Source: Saprospiraceae bacterium (GTDB lineage Bacteria; Bacteroidota; Bacteroidia; Chitinophagales; Saprospiraceae). Taken from it: a stretch of DNA of 64,000 nt. The notes under the pieces are model-generated. The model saw nothing but the letters and a program-made list of their open reading frames with translations, was not told where the DNA came from and ran no database searches. How positions within the stretch are numbered: position 1 is the first letter of the stretch; every line of letters begins with the position of its first letter. A program made the translations under genes and the position numbers. The stretch is from the NCBI GenBank assembly GCA_016787525.1, contig JAEUUP010000113.1, forward strand, positions 62,001 through 126,000, read 5' to 3'. Below are positions 26,248 to 35,484 of this stretch, one piece after another.

Positions 26248-28308
26248 ATGTCGTATAAGGCCATCGCATTTAACCTGATTTTAAGCATTTTTATCACCCC
26301 CTCAGTATGGACTCAGTCAACGCTTGCACCTGAGCCACCTAAAAACTATAAACAATTGATTCGTCTGGCTGAGAAATATGTCGAACAAGGTCATATTTCT
26401 GATGCTGCCCCCCTTCTTGAAACAGCTTATCAACTCAAACCACAGAAAACGGAAGTGGCGTATCAAGCAGCTTTACTCTATCTCAAAAGCCGAGAGTATC
26501 GCAAAGCCATCAACCTATTCAGACCTCTTGTTAATGAAAAGAAGTACCCTGATATTCATTTCGAGTTTGCTCAAGCCTTACAACAAGCTGGCGAATGGGA
26601 CGAAGCCATTCCTGAATATTTGATTTATTTGAATCAGTACACTGGCAACGACCGTGAACAAGTGACTGAAAAAATTGAAGATTTCATAGCAGGCTGCTCA
26701 TTGGCTATTCGACAATCAGACTCCACGAAAACTTCAAATATTATTGTAGGTCATCTCAACGAAAACATCAATACACAAGAAAACGACATTGCACCTGTGC
26801 CTTTTGGCGACGATGTGCTATACTTCACAACACGTTGGAATGATGTCGCTAAAATACTGCGCTCTCAGCAAGTCGGTAGTGACTGGATGCAGGCTGAACC
26901 ATTAAAAAGCCTCAATGTACCAACGGCTAACTCTATTGGGAATGGGACTTTTGCACCCGATGGTTCTCGTTTTTACTGCACTATGTGTCAAGAAACTGCT
27001 AAGAAAAAGAAGAAAAGCTGTGGTATTTACTATCTTAAACGTACAAAAGACGGTTGGACAGCCCCTATTCGTTTGTCTGAGCGCATCAATTATACAGGCA
27101 CCAACGAAGATGGTATGACGACTCATCCGTATGTGATTCATAAAGGCAATAGCGAAATTCTGTTTTTTGTCAGCAATCGAAAAGGTGGCAAAGGAGGCAT
27201 GGATATTTGGCTAAGCGCACGCTCACGCAGTAACGAAAATTCTGAATTTGACAGCCCCATGAACTTGGGTAGTATCATCAATACTGAGGGGGACGAGGTA
27301 ACACCATACTACAACGAAGACGAACAAACCCTTTACTTCGCTTCCAATGGGCGTGCGACCATGGGCGGTTTAGATATTTTCAAATCGCAAGGCTCGGGAC
27401 AACATTGGACATCTCCACAAAATATGGGAGTTCCATTCAATTCCAGTGCAGACGATTGGTATTTTGTGAAAAACAAGTCGCAAATAGGTGGTTTTTTTGT
27501 ATCAAATCGCCTCGTAGGCATAGAAAAAATCACTTCTAAAGACGACGATATTTTTAGTTTCACTGTTAATAATCGTATTGAATTATTGGTTTTAGGTCGT
27601 GTTTTTGACAAACAAACATCGAGTTTACTCGAAAATGCCCGATTGTCGCTTTATGAAATTCGTGCGACCAATGATGATAATTTGCGTTTATTATCTTCAT
27701 CGGTCTCAAGAGAAGGGACGTATCAATTCACGGTTTTACCACAAAAAAGCTATGCTTTAGAAGCTGAAAAAGACGGATTTCAAGCTTCGCACAAGACGTT
27801 TTCAACAAAAGATAGCTTGAAAAATGATATGTTCGATTTTTTTCTCGAACGGTACATACCTGCACCGGCTCTTTCAATGGAAGTTTATGGACAATATCCA
27901 ACGCCTACCGATGCGAAAAAGGACGGAAAGCCAAAAGTTAGATCCGTTGCTCTGAAAACTGAAACAATCCATAAAGAAACGGAATCAGTCAAAACAAAGA
28001 AAACAGAAACAGTCCCTACAGGCAAGACTAAACCTGTAAAAGAAACGGTACAGTACAAAATCCAATTGTTTGCTTATGAATCAGACTTGGATAAAGTCAA
28101 CACAAAAAAATTGAAAAAAGTAGAAGATTTAGGTGACTTTGATACTGAAATAGCACAAATCAATGGCAAACGTTACACACGAATTTTATTGACTTACAAT
28201 ACTTACGAAGCGGCTTTGTCAGCACTTCAAAAAGTAAAATCAAGGTCACTGACAGATGCGTTTATAGTCAGATATGAGAACGGCAAGCGCATCAATAAAA
28301 GCAAATAA
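26248..28308 (+). CDS. TPR-PD40-SPOR envelope protein
   Basis: A 686-residue secreted protein. Signal peptide ending near ITPSVWTQS; the TPSV in it is encoded by a dispersed word (26296-26308). Residues about 33-155 hold TPR-like helices; 175-435 hold WD40-like PD40 strands (PVPFGDDVLYFTTRW, NGTFAPDGSRFYCT, TPYYNEDEQTLYFASNG); about 450-545 a carboxypeptidase-regulatory-like domain; 600-680 a SPOR domain (YKIQLFAYESD), which binds denuded peptidoglycan. Layout recalls PorE/OmpA-type accessory proteins of type IX secretion but with SPOR in place of OmpA. A second word is at 27281-27292 (NTEGDE). Confidence 0.82.
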   Translation: MSYKAIAFNLILSIFITPSVWTQSTLAPEPPKNYKQLIRLAEKYVEQGHISDAAPLLETAYQLKPQKTEVAYQAALLYLKSREYRKAINLFRPLVNEKKYPDIHFEFAQALQQAGEWDEAIPEYLIYLNQYTGNDREQVTEKIEDFIAGCSLAIRQSDSTKTSNIIVGHLNENINTQENDIAPVPFGDDVLYFTTRWNDVAKILRSQQVGSDWMQAEPLKSLNVPTANSIGNGTFAPDGSRFYCTMCQETAKKKKKSCGIYYLKRTKDGWTAPIRLSERINYTGTNEDGMTTHPYVIHKGNSEILFFVSNRKGGKGGMDIWLSARSRSNENSEFDSPMNLGSIINTEGDEVTPYYNEDEQTLYFASNGRATMGGLDIFKSQGSGQHWTSPQNMGVPFNSSADDWYFVKNKSQIGGFFVSNRLVGIEKITSKDDDIFSFTVNNRIELLVLGRVFDKQTSSLLENARLSLYEIRATNDDNLRLLSSSVSREGTYQFTVLPQKSYALEAEKDGFQASHKTFSTKDSLKNDMFDFFLERYIPAPALSMEVYGQYPTPTDAKKDGKPKVRSVALKTETIHKETESVKTKKTETVPTGKTKPVKETVQYKIQLFAYESDLDKVNTKKLKKVEDLGDFDTEIAQINGKRYTRILLTYNTYEAALSALQKVKSRSLTDAFIVRYENGKRINKSK

Positions 28309-28569
28309 TAAAAAAGGCTGTCACGTTTTTGTATTATTTTGCCATACGGGTTTCATAAATTTTTGACCTCAAACGCTTTGAAAAAAGGCTAAAAACGCTT
28401 CTCTATTTACTCGTCTTTGAATCTGATATAATTTATATCAGTCTCCTTTACTGTACTTTGGCATGACCAAAATACGGTAATTGAAAATATTTTTCTTTCA
28501 AAATTATGTCTTAATTAAGTGATTTCTAAATATTTAGAAATGTGTAAAAAATAATTACCAAATTTAACC
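28309..28569. other. Non-coding gap with two perfect palindromes
   Basis: No gene seen. CTGATATAA-T-TTATATCAG (28423-28441) is a perfect 19-base palindrome, and ATTTCTAAATATTTAGAAAT (28522-28541) a perfect 20-base one. Neither is followed by a T run, and both lie upstream of the promoter at 28570, so operator sites are more likely than terminators. Confidence 0.6.
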
Positions 28570-28600
28570 TTGACTGAGGCTAATAGGGATACTAACTTTG
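28570..28600 (+). promoter_or_regulatory. Strong promoter without a following gene
   Basis: TTG at 28570-28572 and TAACTTTG at 28593-28600, spaced 20, match the Bacteroidota consensus. Transcription should begin near 28607. No reading frame worth calling starts in the next 340 bases. Confidence 0.65.
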
Positions 28601-28606
28601 TATCAT

Positions 28607-28945
28607 CAAACCGAAAGGATGTCACAGAAAAAATAGAAAATCCAGACGGTAAATCTTACAAATTTTGACAATTCGTGCAACGTTGCACCATCAGTTTTCA
28701 AGGACAAAACTTACACATACACTTAATTGAACGAATCTTTACAATTTTACAAAACAGACAACACTAGGAACAAATACACTATTTTATCAAGAGCTTTTTA
28801 AGAACAAACACGGTTTTACGAACAACACTGTTTTTATTTATTTTTTGCAACAACAAACTTAATAATTTCAGACACCCATTTTTAAAACCTCTCATTCTCT
28901 TTTTGTCGAATCCCGATGCGTACAGCATTGGGATTCGACTTTTTA
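28607..28945 (+). ncRNA. Candidate non-coding RNA, about 340 nt
   Basis: It is bounded by the promoter at 28570-28600 and the terminator at 28905-28945. The sequence is A-rich with few G. Near the 5' end CATCAAACCGAAAGGATG can fold into a small hairpin. It does not show the conserved ends of tmRNA or the P4 region of RNase P RNA. A five-codon frame (28619-28636) is the only start near the 5' end. It could be a 6S-like or regulatory RNA, or an old 5' leader that lost its gene. The family is not recognised. Confidence 0.45.
28905..28945 (+). terminator. Terminator of the orphan transcript
   Basis: GTCGAATCCCGATGC (28905-28919) and GCATTGGGATTCGAC (28925-28939) pair at all 15 positions counting one G-T, and TTTTTATTTTA follows. 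A textbook Rho-independent terminator with no protein gene directly upstream. Confidence 0.88.
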
Positions 28946-29054
28946 TTTTATACCCTGTATGAGTTCTTTTTCAGTAAAAAATACTGAGGGGGTATGTGCC
29001 TTGAAAAATTTGTTTAATTTTGCCTAAATCAAATTGTTTGAAATTTTAGATTAA

Positions 29055-30083
29055 ATGGCGAATCCAAACCTTGACGCGACGGGCAAAAATCAATCGAATG
29101 AGGAAAAACTCATCGAAAGAGCCTTGCGCCCAAAAGCCTTAGACGATTTTAGTGGGCAAGCAAAAATTGTTGATAACTTAAAAATATTCATAGGTGCTGC
29201 CAAACTGAGGGGTGAAGCACTCGACCATGTTTTATTGCATGGACCGCCAGGCTTAGGTAAAACCACTTTGGCACATATCATCACTAATGAGTTAGGGTCG
29301 AATTTGAAAATGACCTCAGGACCTGTTTTGGAAAAACCGGGCGATTTGGCTGGCTTATTGACGAACTTGGATGCTGGCGATGTCTTGTTCATTGATGAAA
29401 TCCATCGTTTGAACACAGTTGTTGAAGAATACTTGTACTCTGCCATGGAGGATTACAAGATTGACATTATGATTGATTCGGGTCCCAATGCACGTTCCAT
29501 TCAGTTGTCGTTGAGCCCTTTTACATTGATTGGGGCAACAACGCGTATGGGGCTGTTGACCTCGCCCATGCGGGCGCGTTTTGGCATCAATTGTTTGTTG
29601 GATTATTACGATGTCGAAACTTTAAAACGCATTCTTTTCCGTTCTGCCGAGATTCTCAATACGCCTATTACTGAGGGGGGAGCTTTAGAAATCGCACGTC
29701 GTTCAAGAGGGACACCGCGCATTGCCAATGCCTTATTGCGCCGTGTGCGTGACTTTGCACAGATGAAAGGAAATGGGAAAATTGACGTAGAAATTGCCAA
29801 ATTTGGATTGAACGCTCTGAATGTGGACGAAAGTGGATTGGATGAAATGGATAATCGCATTTTATCTACCATTGTTCATAAATTCAAAGGTGGACCTGTG
29901 GGTCTGACGACGATTGCCACTGCTGTTGGAGAGGAAGCTGGAACAATTGAAGAAGTACATGAGCCTTTTTTAATCATGGAGGGCTATCTGCATCGTACGC
30001 CACGAGGTAGAGAAGCCACTGAAAAAACCTATTTGCACCTTGGCTTGAAACCACCGCCTTCCACGCAAGGTCTATTATTTTAG
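29055..30083 (+). CDS. ruvB: Holliday junction helicase RuvB
   Basis: A 342-residue AAA+ motor that drives branch migration with Ruv[21 protein letters not shown] starts the domain; Walker A is GPPGLGKTT near residue 70; Walker B is FIDEIHRLN near 115; sensor and C-terminal winged-helix parts follow ([23 protein letters not shown]). Length normal. Two dispersed words: 29203-29213, coinciding with the conserved LRGEALDH, and 29668-29680, read as ITEGGA. TAATTTTG at 29015-29022 may be its -7 box, and another word lies just upstream (28981-28993). Confidence 0.97.
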   Translation: MANPNLDATGKNQSNEEKLIERALRPKALDDFSGQAKIVDNLKIFIGAAKLRGEALDHVLLHGPPGLGKTTLAHIITNELGSNLKMTSGPVLEKPGDLAGLLTNLDAGDVLFIDEIHRLNTVVEEYLYSAMEDYKIDIMIDSGPNARSIQLSLSPFTLIGATTRMGLLTSPMRARFGINCLLDYYDVETLKRILFRSAEILNTPITEGGALEIARRSRGTPRIANALLRRVRDFAQMKGNGKIDVEIAKFGLNALNVDESGLDEMDNRILSTIVHKFKGGPVGLTTIATAVGEEAGTIEEVHEPFLIMEGYLHRTPRGREATEKTYLHLGLKPPPSTQGLLF

Positions 30084-30112
30084 ACAATTCAAAAGTTCAA
30101 AGTTTAACAAAA

Positions 30113-30868
30113 ATGATGAAAAATATTGTCCATACATTGGTTTTATGCTTACTTTTTGTAGCGGCTTGCACACCGACTAAGATTTTTATTGCTGACGAAC
30201 GAGTATCTTATCACCGTATGAAAACGGCAGATACACTCACAGGCGACCCCTCAGTAGAAAAGCTCATAGCGCCTTATCGTTCAAAGTTAGAAGTCACGAT
30301 GAATGAAGTCATCGGTCAAGCAGCACAGGAATTGACCCACGCTACTCCTGAAGGTCTGATGGGCAATTGGGCGGCTGACCTCATTCATAGGCAAACTGAA
30401 GCCATTTATGGTAAAAAAATAGACTTTACACTGTTGAATCAAAGTGGTTTGCGCATAAAATCCATTGCTAAAGGCGATGTGACGCGCAGCAAAATGTACG
30501 AACTCATGCCTTTCGACAATCAAATAACCGTTTTGCAAGGCAGTGGTGCAGATGTCGAAAAGCTGTTTCAAACCGTTGTAGCAAAAGGAGGTTGGCCCAT
30601 CTCCCATGCGACTTGCGAAATTCATCCGATGCCCGATGCGCCTTTGGCAAAAAATATCAGAATCGGCGGCGAACCTTTACAACAGGAGAAAATATACACC
30701 TTTGCCTTGCCCGACTACATCGCAAACGGTGGCGACAATACGCAACTATCGGGTCTTAAAAGAACTGATTTAAACAAACTCATGCGCGATGCTTTCATAG
30801 AAGGTGTTCAAAAAGAAAAAATTCTCGATGCCAAGTTAGAAGGTCGTATTATTGTTGTAAATCATTGA
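30113..30868 (+). CDS. 5'-nucleotidase C-terminal domain lipoprotein
   Basis: A 251-residue protein that has only the 5_nucleotid_C domain (substrate-binding part) of UshA-type enzymes: MGNWAADLIHRQTEA, LLNQSGLRIKS, YELMPFDNQITVLQ and FALPDYIANGGDN. The N-terminus ends in a lipobox-like VAACTP (Cys near 20), so it should be lipid-anchored. Two adjacent ATGs at 30113 and 30116 are both possible starts. The catalytic half is the next gene, 18 bases on, so the enzyme is split in two with the domain order reversed. Confidence 0.87.
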   Translation: MMKNIVHTLVLCLLFVAACTPTKIFIADERVSYHRMKTADTLTGDPSVEKLIAPYRSKLEVTMNEVIGQAAQELTHATPEGLMGNWAADLIHRQTEAIYGKKIDFTLLNQSGLRIKSIAKGDVTRSKMYELMPFDNQITVLQGSGADVEKLFQTVVAKGGWPISHATCEIHPMPDAPLAKNIRIGGEPLQQEKIYTFALPDYIANGGDNTQLSGLKRTDLNKLMRDAFIEGVQKEKILDAKLEGRIIVVNH

Positions 30869-30886
30869 AAGTAAATGAATTAAACT

Positions 30887-31828
30887 ATGAATCGTCGTCA
30901 TTTTATTCAAAATATCAGCACAGGTGCATTGCTCATCGGTACAGGCAATTTTCCAATAGAAGCCTTAGCTGCCACCAAACCCGAAATCGTCAAACTAACC
31001 ATTTTGCATACCAACGATGTTCATTCAAGGGTTGATCCATTCCCGATGGACGGCACAGCCAATCAAGGTTTGGGCGGTGCAGCGCGTCGTGCCACTTTGA
31101 TAGATAGGATTCGCAAACAGGAGAAAAATGTACTGCTGTTCGATGCAGGTGACATATTTCAAGGTACACCCTATTTCAATTTTTATGGTGGCGAATTAGA
31201 AATGAAACTCATGTCCGCTATGGGCTACGATGCAGCAACAATCGGCAATCACGACTTCGATGGCGGTATAGAAGGTCTTGAAAAACAATTAGTTAACGCG
31301 AATTTTCCTTTGCTCATTGCCAACTACGATTTTTCAAATACGGTGATGAAAGGTAAAACGCTTCCCTATAAAATTTTTAAAAAACAAGGTATCAAAATAG
31401 GTGTTTTTGGTATCGGCATCAAGTTGGAAAGCCTCGTACCAAAAGCTATGTACAAAGAAACGGTCTATCAAGACCCCCTCAGTAAAGCCAACGAAACAGC
31501 TGCCTTTTTGAAAAATGAAGCCAAGTGCGATTATGTGGTTTGTCTGTCGCATTTGGGCTATAAATACGAACGTGCAGGCGAGAAAGACCGTCCCAGCGAC
31601 ATCCGTTTGGCTGAAAACAGCCGTCATATTGACCTCATCATTGGCGGACACACGCACACGTTTTTGAAACAGCCTGATATTTTGAAAAACCTTGATGGCA
31701 AACCGTGCCTTGTCAATCAAGTCGGTTGGGCAGGCATCATGGTTGGGCGTATAGACGTGTTTTTCGAGCGCACGAAAGCCAATCGGTGCGAAAGTTGCCA
31801 AAATTTATGGGTTGGTAAAGAAAAATAA
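30887..31828 (+). CDS. 5'-nucleotidase catalytic domain (metallophosphatase)
   Basis: A 313-residue calcineurin-like phosphatase of the UshA family lacking the C-terminal domain. Metal ligands and motifs: ILHTNDVHSR, LFDAGDIFQGTPYF, ATIGNHDFDGG, CLSHLGYKYE and DLIIGGHTHTF. The leader MNRRHFIQNISTGALLIGTG has twin arginines and looks like a Tat signal. Expected to hydrolyse 5'-nucleotides in the periplasm together with the lipoprotein encoded just upstream. A dispersed word at 31473-31484 is read as DPLSKA. Confidence 0.9.
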   Translation: MNRRHFIQNISTGALLIGTGNFPIEALAATKPEIVKLTILHTNDVHSRVDPFPMDGTANQGLGGAARRATLIDRIRKQEKNVLLFDAGDIFQGTPYFNFYGGELEMKLMSAMGYDAATIGNHDFDGGIEGLEKQLVNANFPLLIANYDFSNTVMKGKTLPYKIFKKQGIKIGVFGIGIKLESLVPKAMYKETVYQDPLSKANETAAFLKNEAKCDYVVCLSHLGYKYERAGEKDRPSDIRLAENSRHIDLIIGGHTHTFLKQPDILKNLDGKPCLVNQVGWAGIMVGRIDVFFERTKANRCESCQNLWVGKEK

Positions 31829-31881
31829 GGTTTTACGAAAAAAAGACAAAGTAAAGGTGTACGGAAACAGAAATAAGCCTT

Positions 31882-31889
31882 TAACTTTG
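31882..31889 (+). promoter_or_regulatory. -7 box of the his leader transcript
   Basis: TAACTTTG, 30 bases before the leader peptide ATG. No good -33 box is seen at the expected distance. Confidence 0.5.
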
Positions 31890-31918
31890 CCGCACTTTCT
31901 AAAAAATGGTTAAATAAA

Positions 31919-31981
31919 ATGAATTTCGTTACAAAACATCATCACCATCACTCAACTGACTTGCTCTTGGGCAATTGGTGA
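31919..31981 (+). CDS. hisL: his operon leader peptide
   Basis: A 20-codon frame starting MNFVTK, followed by five consecutive His codons (CAT CAT CAC CAT CAC, 31937-31951), and ending LLLGNW and TGA. It sits 113 bases upstream of hisG and is followed by a terminator. When His-tRNA is short, the ribosome stalls on the His run and the RNA refolds so that transcription continues into hisG. Too short for usual gene callers. Confidence 0.88.
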   Translation: MNFVTKHHHHHSTDLLLGNW

Positions 31982-32064
31982 TGCCGTTGTTTTGATTCGA
32001 TTTTTTATATCATAAACAAAAGAGGCTTGCTGGTTGACCAAACCACAAGCCTCTTTTAGTTTTT
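31970..32064 (+). promoter_or_regulatory. his attenuator (leader terminator)
   Basis: AAAAGAGGCTTG (32018-32029) and CAAGCCTCTTTT (32046-32057) form a 12-bp stem followed by AGTTTTTT, 30 bases before hisG. Upstream, GGCA (31970-31973) and TGCC (31982-31985) can form a small hairpin around the leader stop codon, a candidate for the pause/antiterminator part. I cannot fold it here, so the exact antiterminator is not assigned. Confidence 0.85.
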
Positions 32065-32094
32065 TCTAACTAATTAATTATCAAATATTTAAAA

Positions 32095-32952
32095 ATGAAA
32101 CGCCTACGCATCGCCGTTCAAAAATCGGGACGGCTCTCCGAAATCTCACTCGAACTCTTGAAAGAGTGTGGCATTGATGTCAAAAATGGCAGAGCGCAAC
32201 TCGTCGCTTCTGCATCCAACTTCCCGCTCGATATTCTCTACCTCCGCGACGACGACATCCCTCAGTATGTCGAAGACGGTGTGGCAGATTTGGGCATCTT
32301 GGGCGAAAATGTCGTTGTCGAAAGCCGTGCAAATATTGACATCATCAAAAGACTCGATTTTGGTCGTTGCCGTTTGTCGTTAGCCGTCCCAAAAGCTGTT
32401 GATTATCAAGGACTTGAGTATTTCCAAGATAGAAAGGTGGCGACATCGTACCCCAATATTCTCAACGATTATTTATCTGCCAACGGCATTACTTCTGAAG
32501 TTCATGTCATCAGTGGCTCAGTCGAAATTGCGCCCAATATCGGTTTGGCAGATGCCATCTGCGACATTGTTTCCACGGGTTCGACCCTTTTGAGCAATGG
32601 TTTGAAAGAAGTCGAAAGCATTTTTCGTTCAGAAGCCGTTTTGGTCAGCCGAAAGGGATTGGATACTGAGGGGGCCAATATTTTACAAAAATTATTGTTC
32701 CGTTTGGATTCAGTTCGTGCGGCGAAGTCGAACAAATATGTCGTTCTGAACGCACCCAACGACTCGATAGAAGCCATTACGCAAGTTTTACCCGGCATGA
32801 AAAGCCCAACCGTCGTGCCTCTGGCTACTGAGGGGTGGTCAGCGATTCACTCTGTTTTGAATGAAGAAAAATTTTGGGACATCATTGATGATCTTAAAGC
32901 TGCAGGTGCGCAAGGCATATTGGTTGTTCCAATCGAAAAAATGATAATTTAA
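32095..32952 (+). CDS. hisG: ATP phosphoribosyltransferase (long form)
   Basis: A 285-residue first enzyme of histidine synthesis. MKRLRIAVQKSGRLSE, LGILGENVVVES and ADAICDIVSTGSTLLSNGL mark the catalytic part; residues about 210-285 are the ACT-like feedback domain (VPLATEGWSAIHSVL, VPIEKMII), so it is the long HisG that needs no HisZ. Dispersed words at 32663-32674 (LDTEGAN) and 32825-32836 (LATEGWS), plus a degenerate one at 32259. It is the first gene after the his attenuator; hisD begins 2 bases on. Confidence 0.96.
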   Translation: MKRLRIAVQKSGRLSEISLELLKECGIDVKNGRAQLVASASNFPLDILYLRDDDIPQYVEDGVADLGILGENVVVESRANIDIIKRLDFGRCRLSLAVPKAVDYQGLEYFQDRKVATSYPNILNDYLSANGITSEVHVISGSVEIAPNIGLADAICDIVSTGSTLLSNGLKEVESIFRSEAVLVSRKGLDTEGANILQKLLFRLDSVRAAKSNKYVVLNAPNDSIEAITQVLPGMKSPTVVPLATEGWSAIHSVLNEEKFWDIIDDLKAAGAQGILVVPIEKMII

Positions 32953-32954
32953 TT

Positions 32955-34277
32955 ATGAAAATCTATAAGCAACTCAACCCATCCGACTATTCTACCGCGT
33001 TGACTCGTCCAACGATGGATACATCGGTGCTGTTTGATTCTGTGCAAGCCATTTTGACCGACATCAAGCAAAATGGCGAAACGGCTGTTCGGAAATATGC
33101 CGAAAAATTCGATAAACTCGTTCTCGATGAATTGAAAGTGACTGAAGAAGAGTTTTTAGCTGCTGAAAATGCGTTATCCGATGATTTGAAAACAGCCATT
33201 TTGACAGCAAAAGCCAATATTGAGACTTTTCATCAACGTCAAAAAGGAGTAGTTGAAGTTATTGAAACCATGCAAGGTGTACGTTGTTGGCGCAAATCAG
33301 TTGGTATTGATCGCGTTGGCTTGTACATACCGGGCGGTACGGCCCCATTGTTTTCAACCGTTTTGATGTTGGGTGTGCCTGCTCAAATTGCTGGTTGTCA
33401 ACAGATTGTGCTGTGCAGTCCCCCCTCTCCAAAGGAGTCTTTTCAGACAGTAATAGACGAAAAAACGGGCGAAAAACAGATTCATCCTGCGGTTTTGTTT
33501 GCGGCAAAGGCGTGTGGTATCACAGAAGTTTTCAAACTGGGCGGTGTGCAAGCCATTGGAGCGATGGCTTATGGCGCAGGTTCAGTACCACGTGTGTGGA
33601 AGATTTTTGGACCGGGCAATCAGTACGTCACAGCCGCCAAACAACTCGTAAATACTGAGGGGGTGGCCATTGACATGCCTGCGGGTCCCAGCGAAGTATT
33701 GGTGATAGCCGACGAGACAGCAAACCCTGATTTTGTTGCCATTGACCTCTTGTCTCAAGCAGAACACGGTGTTGACAGTCAAGTGGTTTTAGTTGCTTTT
33801 TCAGAAACGATTGTAAATAATGTTTTGCAAAGCATTGAAAAACAATTAATTGAATTGCCAAGAGCCAATTTAGCCCAAGAAGCTTTGAAAAATTCCGTTG
33901 CGATTATCGTAGAAGATGAAGAAGAAGCGATGCAAATTTCAAACTATTATGCCCCTGAGCATTTGATTTTGCAAGTTGCCAATGCCGATGTTTTAAGTGA
34001 AAAAGTGGTGAATGCGGGTTCGGTTTTCATCGGTCATTGGTCGCCAGAGTCCGTTGGCGATTATGCTTCTGGCACAAATCATACTTTGCCCACCAATGGC
34101 TATGCCAGAGCCTATTCGGGTGTATCAGTGGATAGTTTTGTTAAAAAAATCACTTTTCAACGGTTAGATACTGAGGGGGTCAAAAATATCGGGAAAACGG
34201 TGGTGACTATGGCAGAAGCTGAACAATTGGATGCTCATGCGCGGGCGGTTTCGATTCGGTTGGAACAATTGCACTAA
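32955..34277 (+). CDS. hisD: Histidinol dehydrogenase
   Basis: A 440-residue zinc enzyme making histidine from histidinol with two NAD. Blocks: VGLYIPGGTAPLFSTVLM, GVQAIGAMAYG, KIFGPGNQYVTAAK, IDMPAGPSEVLVIAD, LLSQAEHG (zinc-binding Gln/His) and the NHTLPT segment. Length normal. Dispersed words at 33652-33664 (VNTEGVAID, directly before the conserved IDMPAGPSE) and 34168-34180 (LDTEGVKN). It overlaps no neighbour and is co-transcribed with hisG. Confidence 0.97.
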   Translation: MKIYKQLNPSDYSTALTRPTMDTSVLFDSVQAILTDIKQNGETAVRKYAEKFDKLVLDELKVTEEEFLAAENALSDDLKTAILTAKANIETFHQRQKGVVEVIETMQGVRCWRKSVGIDRVGLYIPGGTAPLFSTVLMLGVPAQIAGCQQIVLCSPPSPKESFQTVIDEKTGEKQIHPAVLFAAKACGITEVFKLGGVQAIGAMAYGAGSVPRVWKIFGPGNQYVTAAKQLVNTEGVAIDMPAGPSEVLVIADETANPDFVAIDLLSQAEHGVDSQVVLVAFSETIVNNVLQSIEKQLIELPRANLAQEALKNSVAIIVEDEEEAMQISNYYAPEHLILQVANADVLSEKVVNAGSVFIGHWSPESVGDYASGTNHTLPTNGYARAYSGVSVDSFVKKITFQRLDTEGVKNIGKTVVTMAEAEQLDAHARAVSIRLEQLH

Positions 34278-34388
34278 CTAATCAAAAGACGTTTGTTAAC
34301 GTACAACGGTAGAGCTAATTTAAAAATGATTCAATTTAAAAAATTGATAAACAATTATTTAGGAATCTTCATAGTTAAATTTAAATAA

Positions 34389-35438
34389 ATGAATATCAAC
34401 GCTTTAGTTCGTCCAAATATCCTAAAAATGAAAGCTTACTCATCGGCACGCGATGAGTTTAAAGGTGCGGCATCGGTCTTTTTAGATGCTAACGAAAATC
34501 CATATCCGAACGATGGTTTGAATCGTTATCCTGACCCTTTGGCGATGGCAGTGAAACGCGAAATTGCTAAAATTAAAGGCGTGGACACCGAAAATATCTT
34601 CTTGGGCAATGGCTCAGATGAGGTGATTGATGTCTTGATTCGCATTTTTTGCGAGCCTCGCGTGGACAATATTATTACGTTGCCGCCGACTTATGGTATG
34701 TATCAAGTCTCAGCGGACACCTGCGATGTGGCGGTCAAAACTGTGCCTTTGACGGTGGATTTTCAACCGAAAGTAGAAGAAATACTGAGGGAGGCTGATG
34801 AACACTCAAAAATTCTGTTTATTTGCAGCCCAAACAATCCGACGGCAAACAATATCGAAGCGAGTAGGATTTTGAACTTGCTCAATGCGTTCAAAGGCAT
34901 CGTGGTTGTGGATGAGGCGTATATTGATTTTTCGACACAGCAAAGCTGTATTGAGTGGATTTCAACTTTCCCGAATTTGGTTGTGATGCAAACATTTTCT
35001 AAGGCTTGGGGCATGGCGGGTATCCGTTTGGGTATGGCTTTTGGCTCAAAAGAGGTGATTGATTTGATGAACAAAGTGAAACCACCTTATAATGTCAACG
35101 AGTTGACACAAAGAGCGGCTCTTGATTTGTTGAAAAACAAAGCCGCTAAAAAGGATGCGAATGTGAAAGAAATCCTTGCCGAACGTGAAAAAATGGCGGC
35201 TATACTGAGGGGGTATGATTTTGTGGAAAAAGTGTATCCGAGTGATGCTAATTTTATTTTAGTCAAAATTCCTCGTCCAAATGAGATGTATCAATGGCTT
35301 TTGACACACGGCATTGTAGTGCGGAATCGCCATACAGTGACGCTTTGTGAAGGCTGTTTGCGGATTACGGTTGGTACTCCCGAAGAAAACAGAGAATTGC
35401 TGCGAGTGATGAAAGAATCGCAATTTTTAATTGCTTGA
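34389..35438 (+). CDS. hisC: Histidinol-phosphate aminotransferase
   Basis: A 349-residue PLP enzyme. FLDANENPYPND at the N-terminus, FLGNGSDEVID, CSPNNPTAN, VVDEAYIDF and the Schiff-base Lys in TFSKAWGMAGIRLGM near residue 204. Length normal. A gap of 111 bases separates it from hisD with no terminator seen, so it is probably in the same operon. Dispersed words: 34782-34792 (degenerate, ILREAD) and 35202-35214 (ILRGYD). Confidence 0.96.
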   Translation: MNINALVRPNILKMKAYSSARDEFKGAASVFLDANENPYPNDGLNRYPDPLAMAVKREIAKIKGVDTENIFLGNGSDEVIDVLIRIFCEPRVDNIITLPPTYGMYQVSADTCDVAVKTVPLTVDFQPKVEEILREADEHSKILFICSPNNPTANNIEASRILNLLNAFKGIVVVDEAYIDFSTQQSCIEWISTFPNLVVMQTFSKAWGMAGIRLGMAFGSKEVIDLMNKVKPPYNVNELTQRAALDLLKNKAAKKDANVKEILAEREKMAAILRGYDFVEKVYPSDANFILVKIPRPNEMYQWLLTHGIVVRNRHTVTLCEGCLRITVGTPEENRELLRVMKESQFLIA

Positions 35439-35484
35439 AATTTACAAACAATTAATTATCAATTTATTATAAAAAAATAAAAAA

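Noticed and set aside
28607-28945. Naming the orphan transcript as 6S RNA
   Set aside because: Size and position allow it, but I cannot see the long interrupted hairpin with a central bubble by eye, and the A-rich sequence argues against it.
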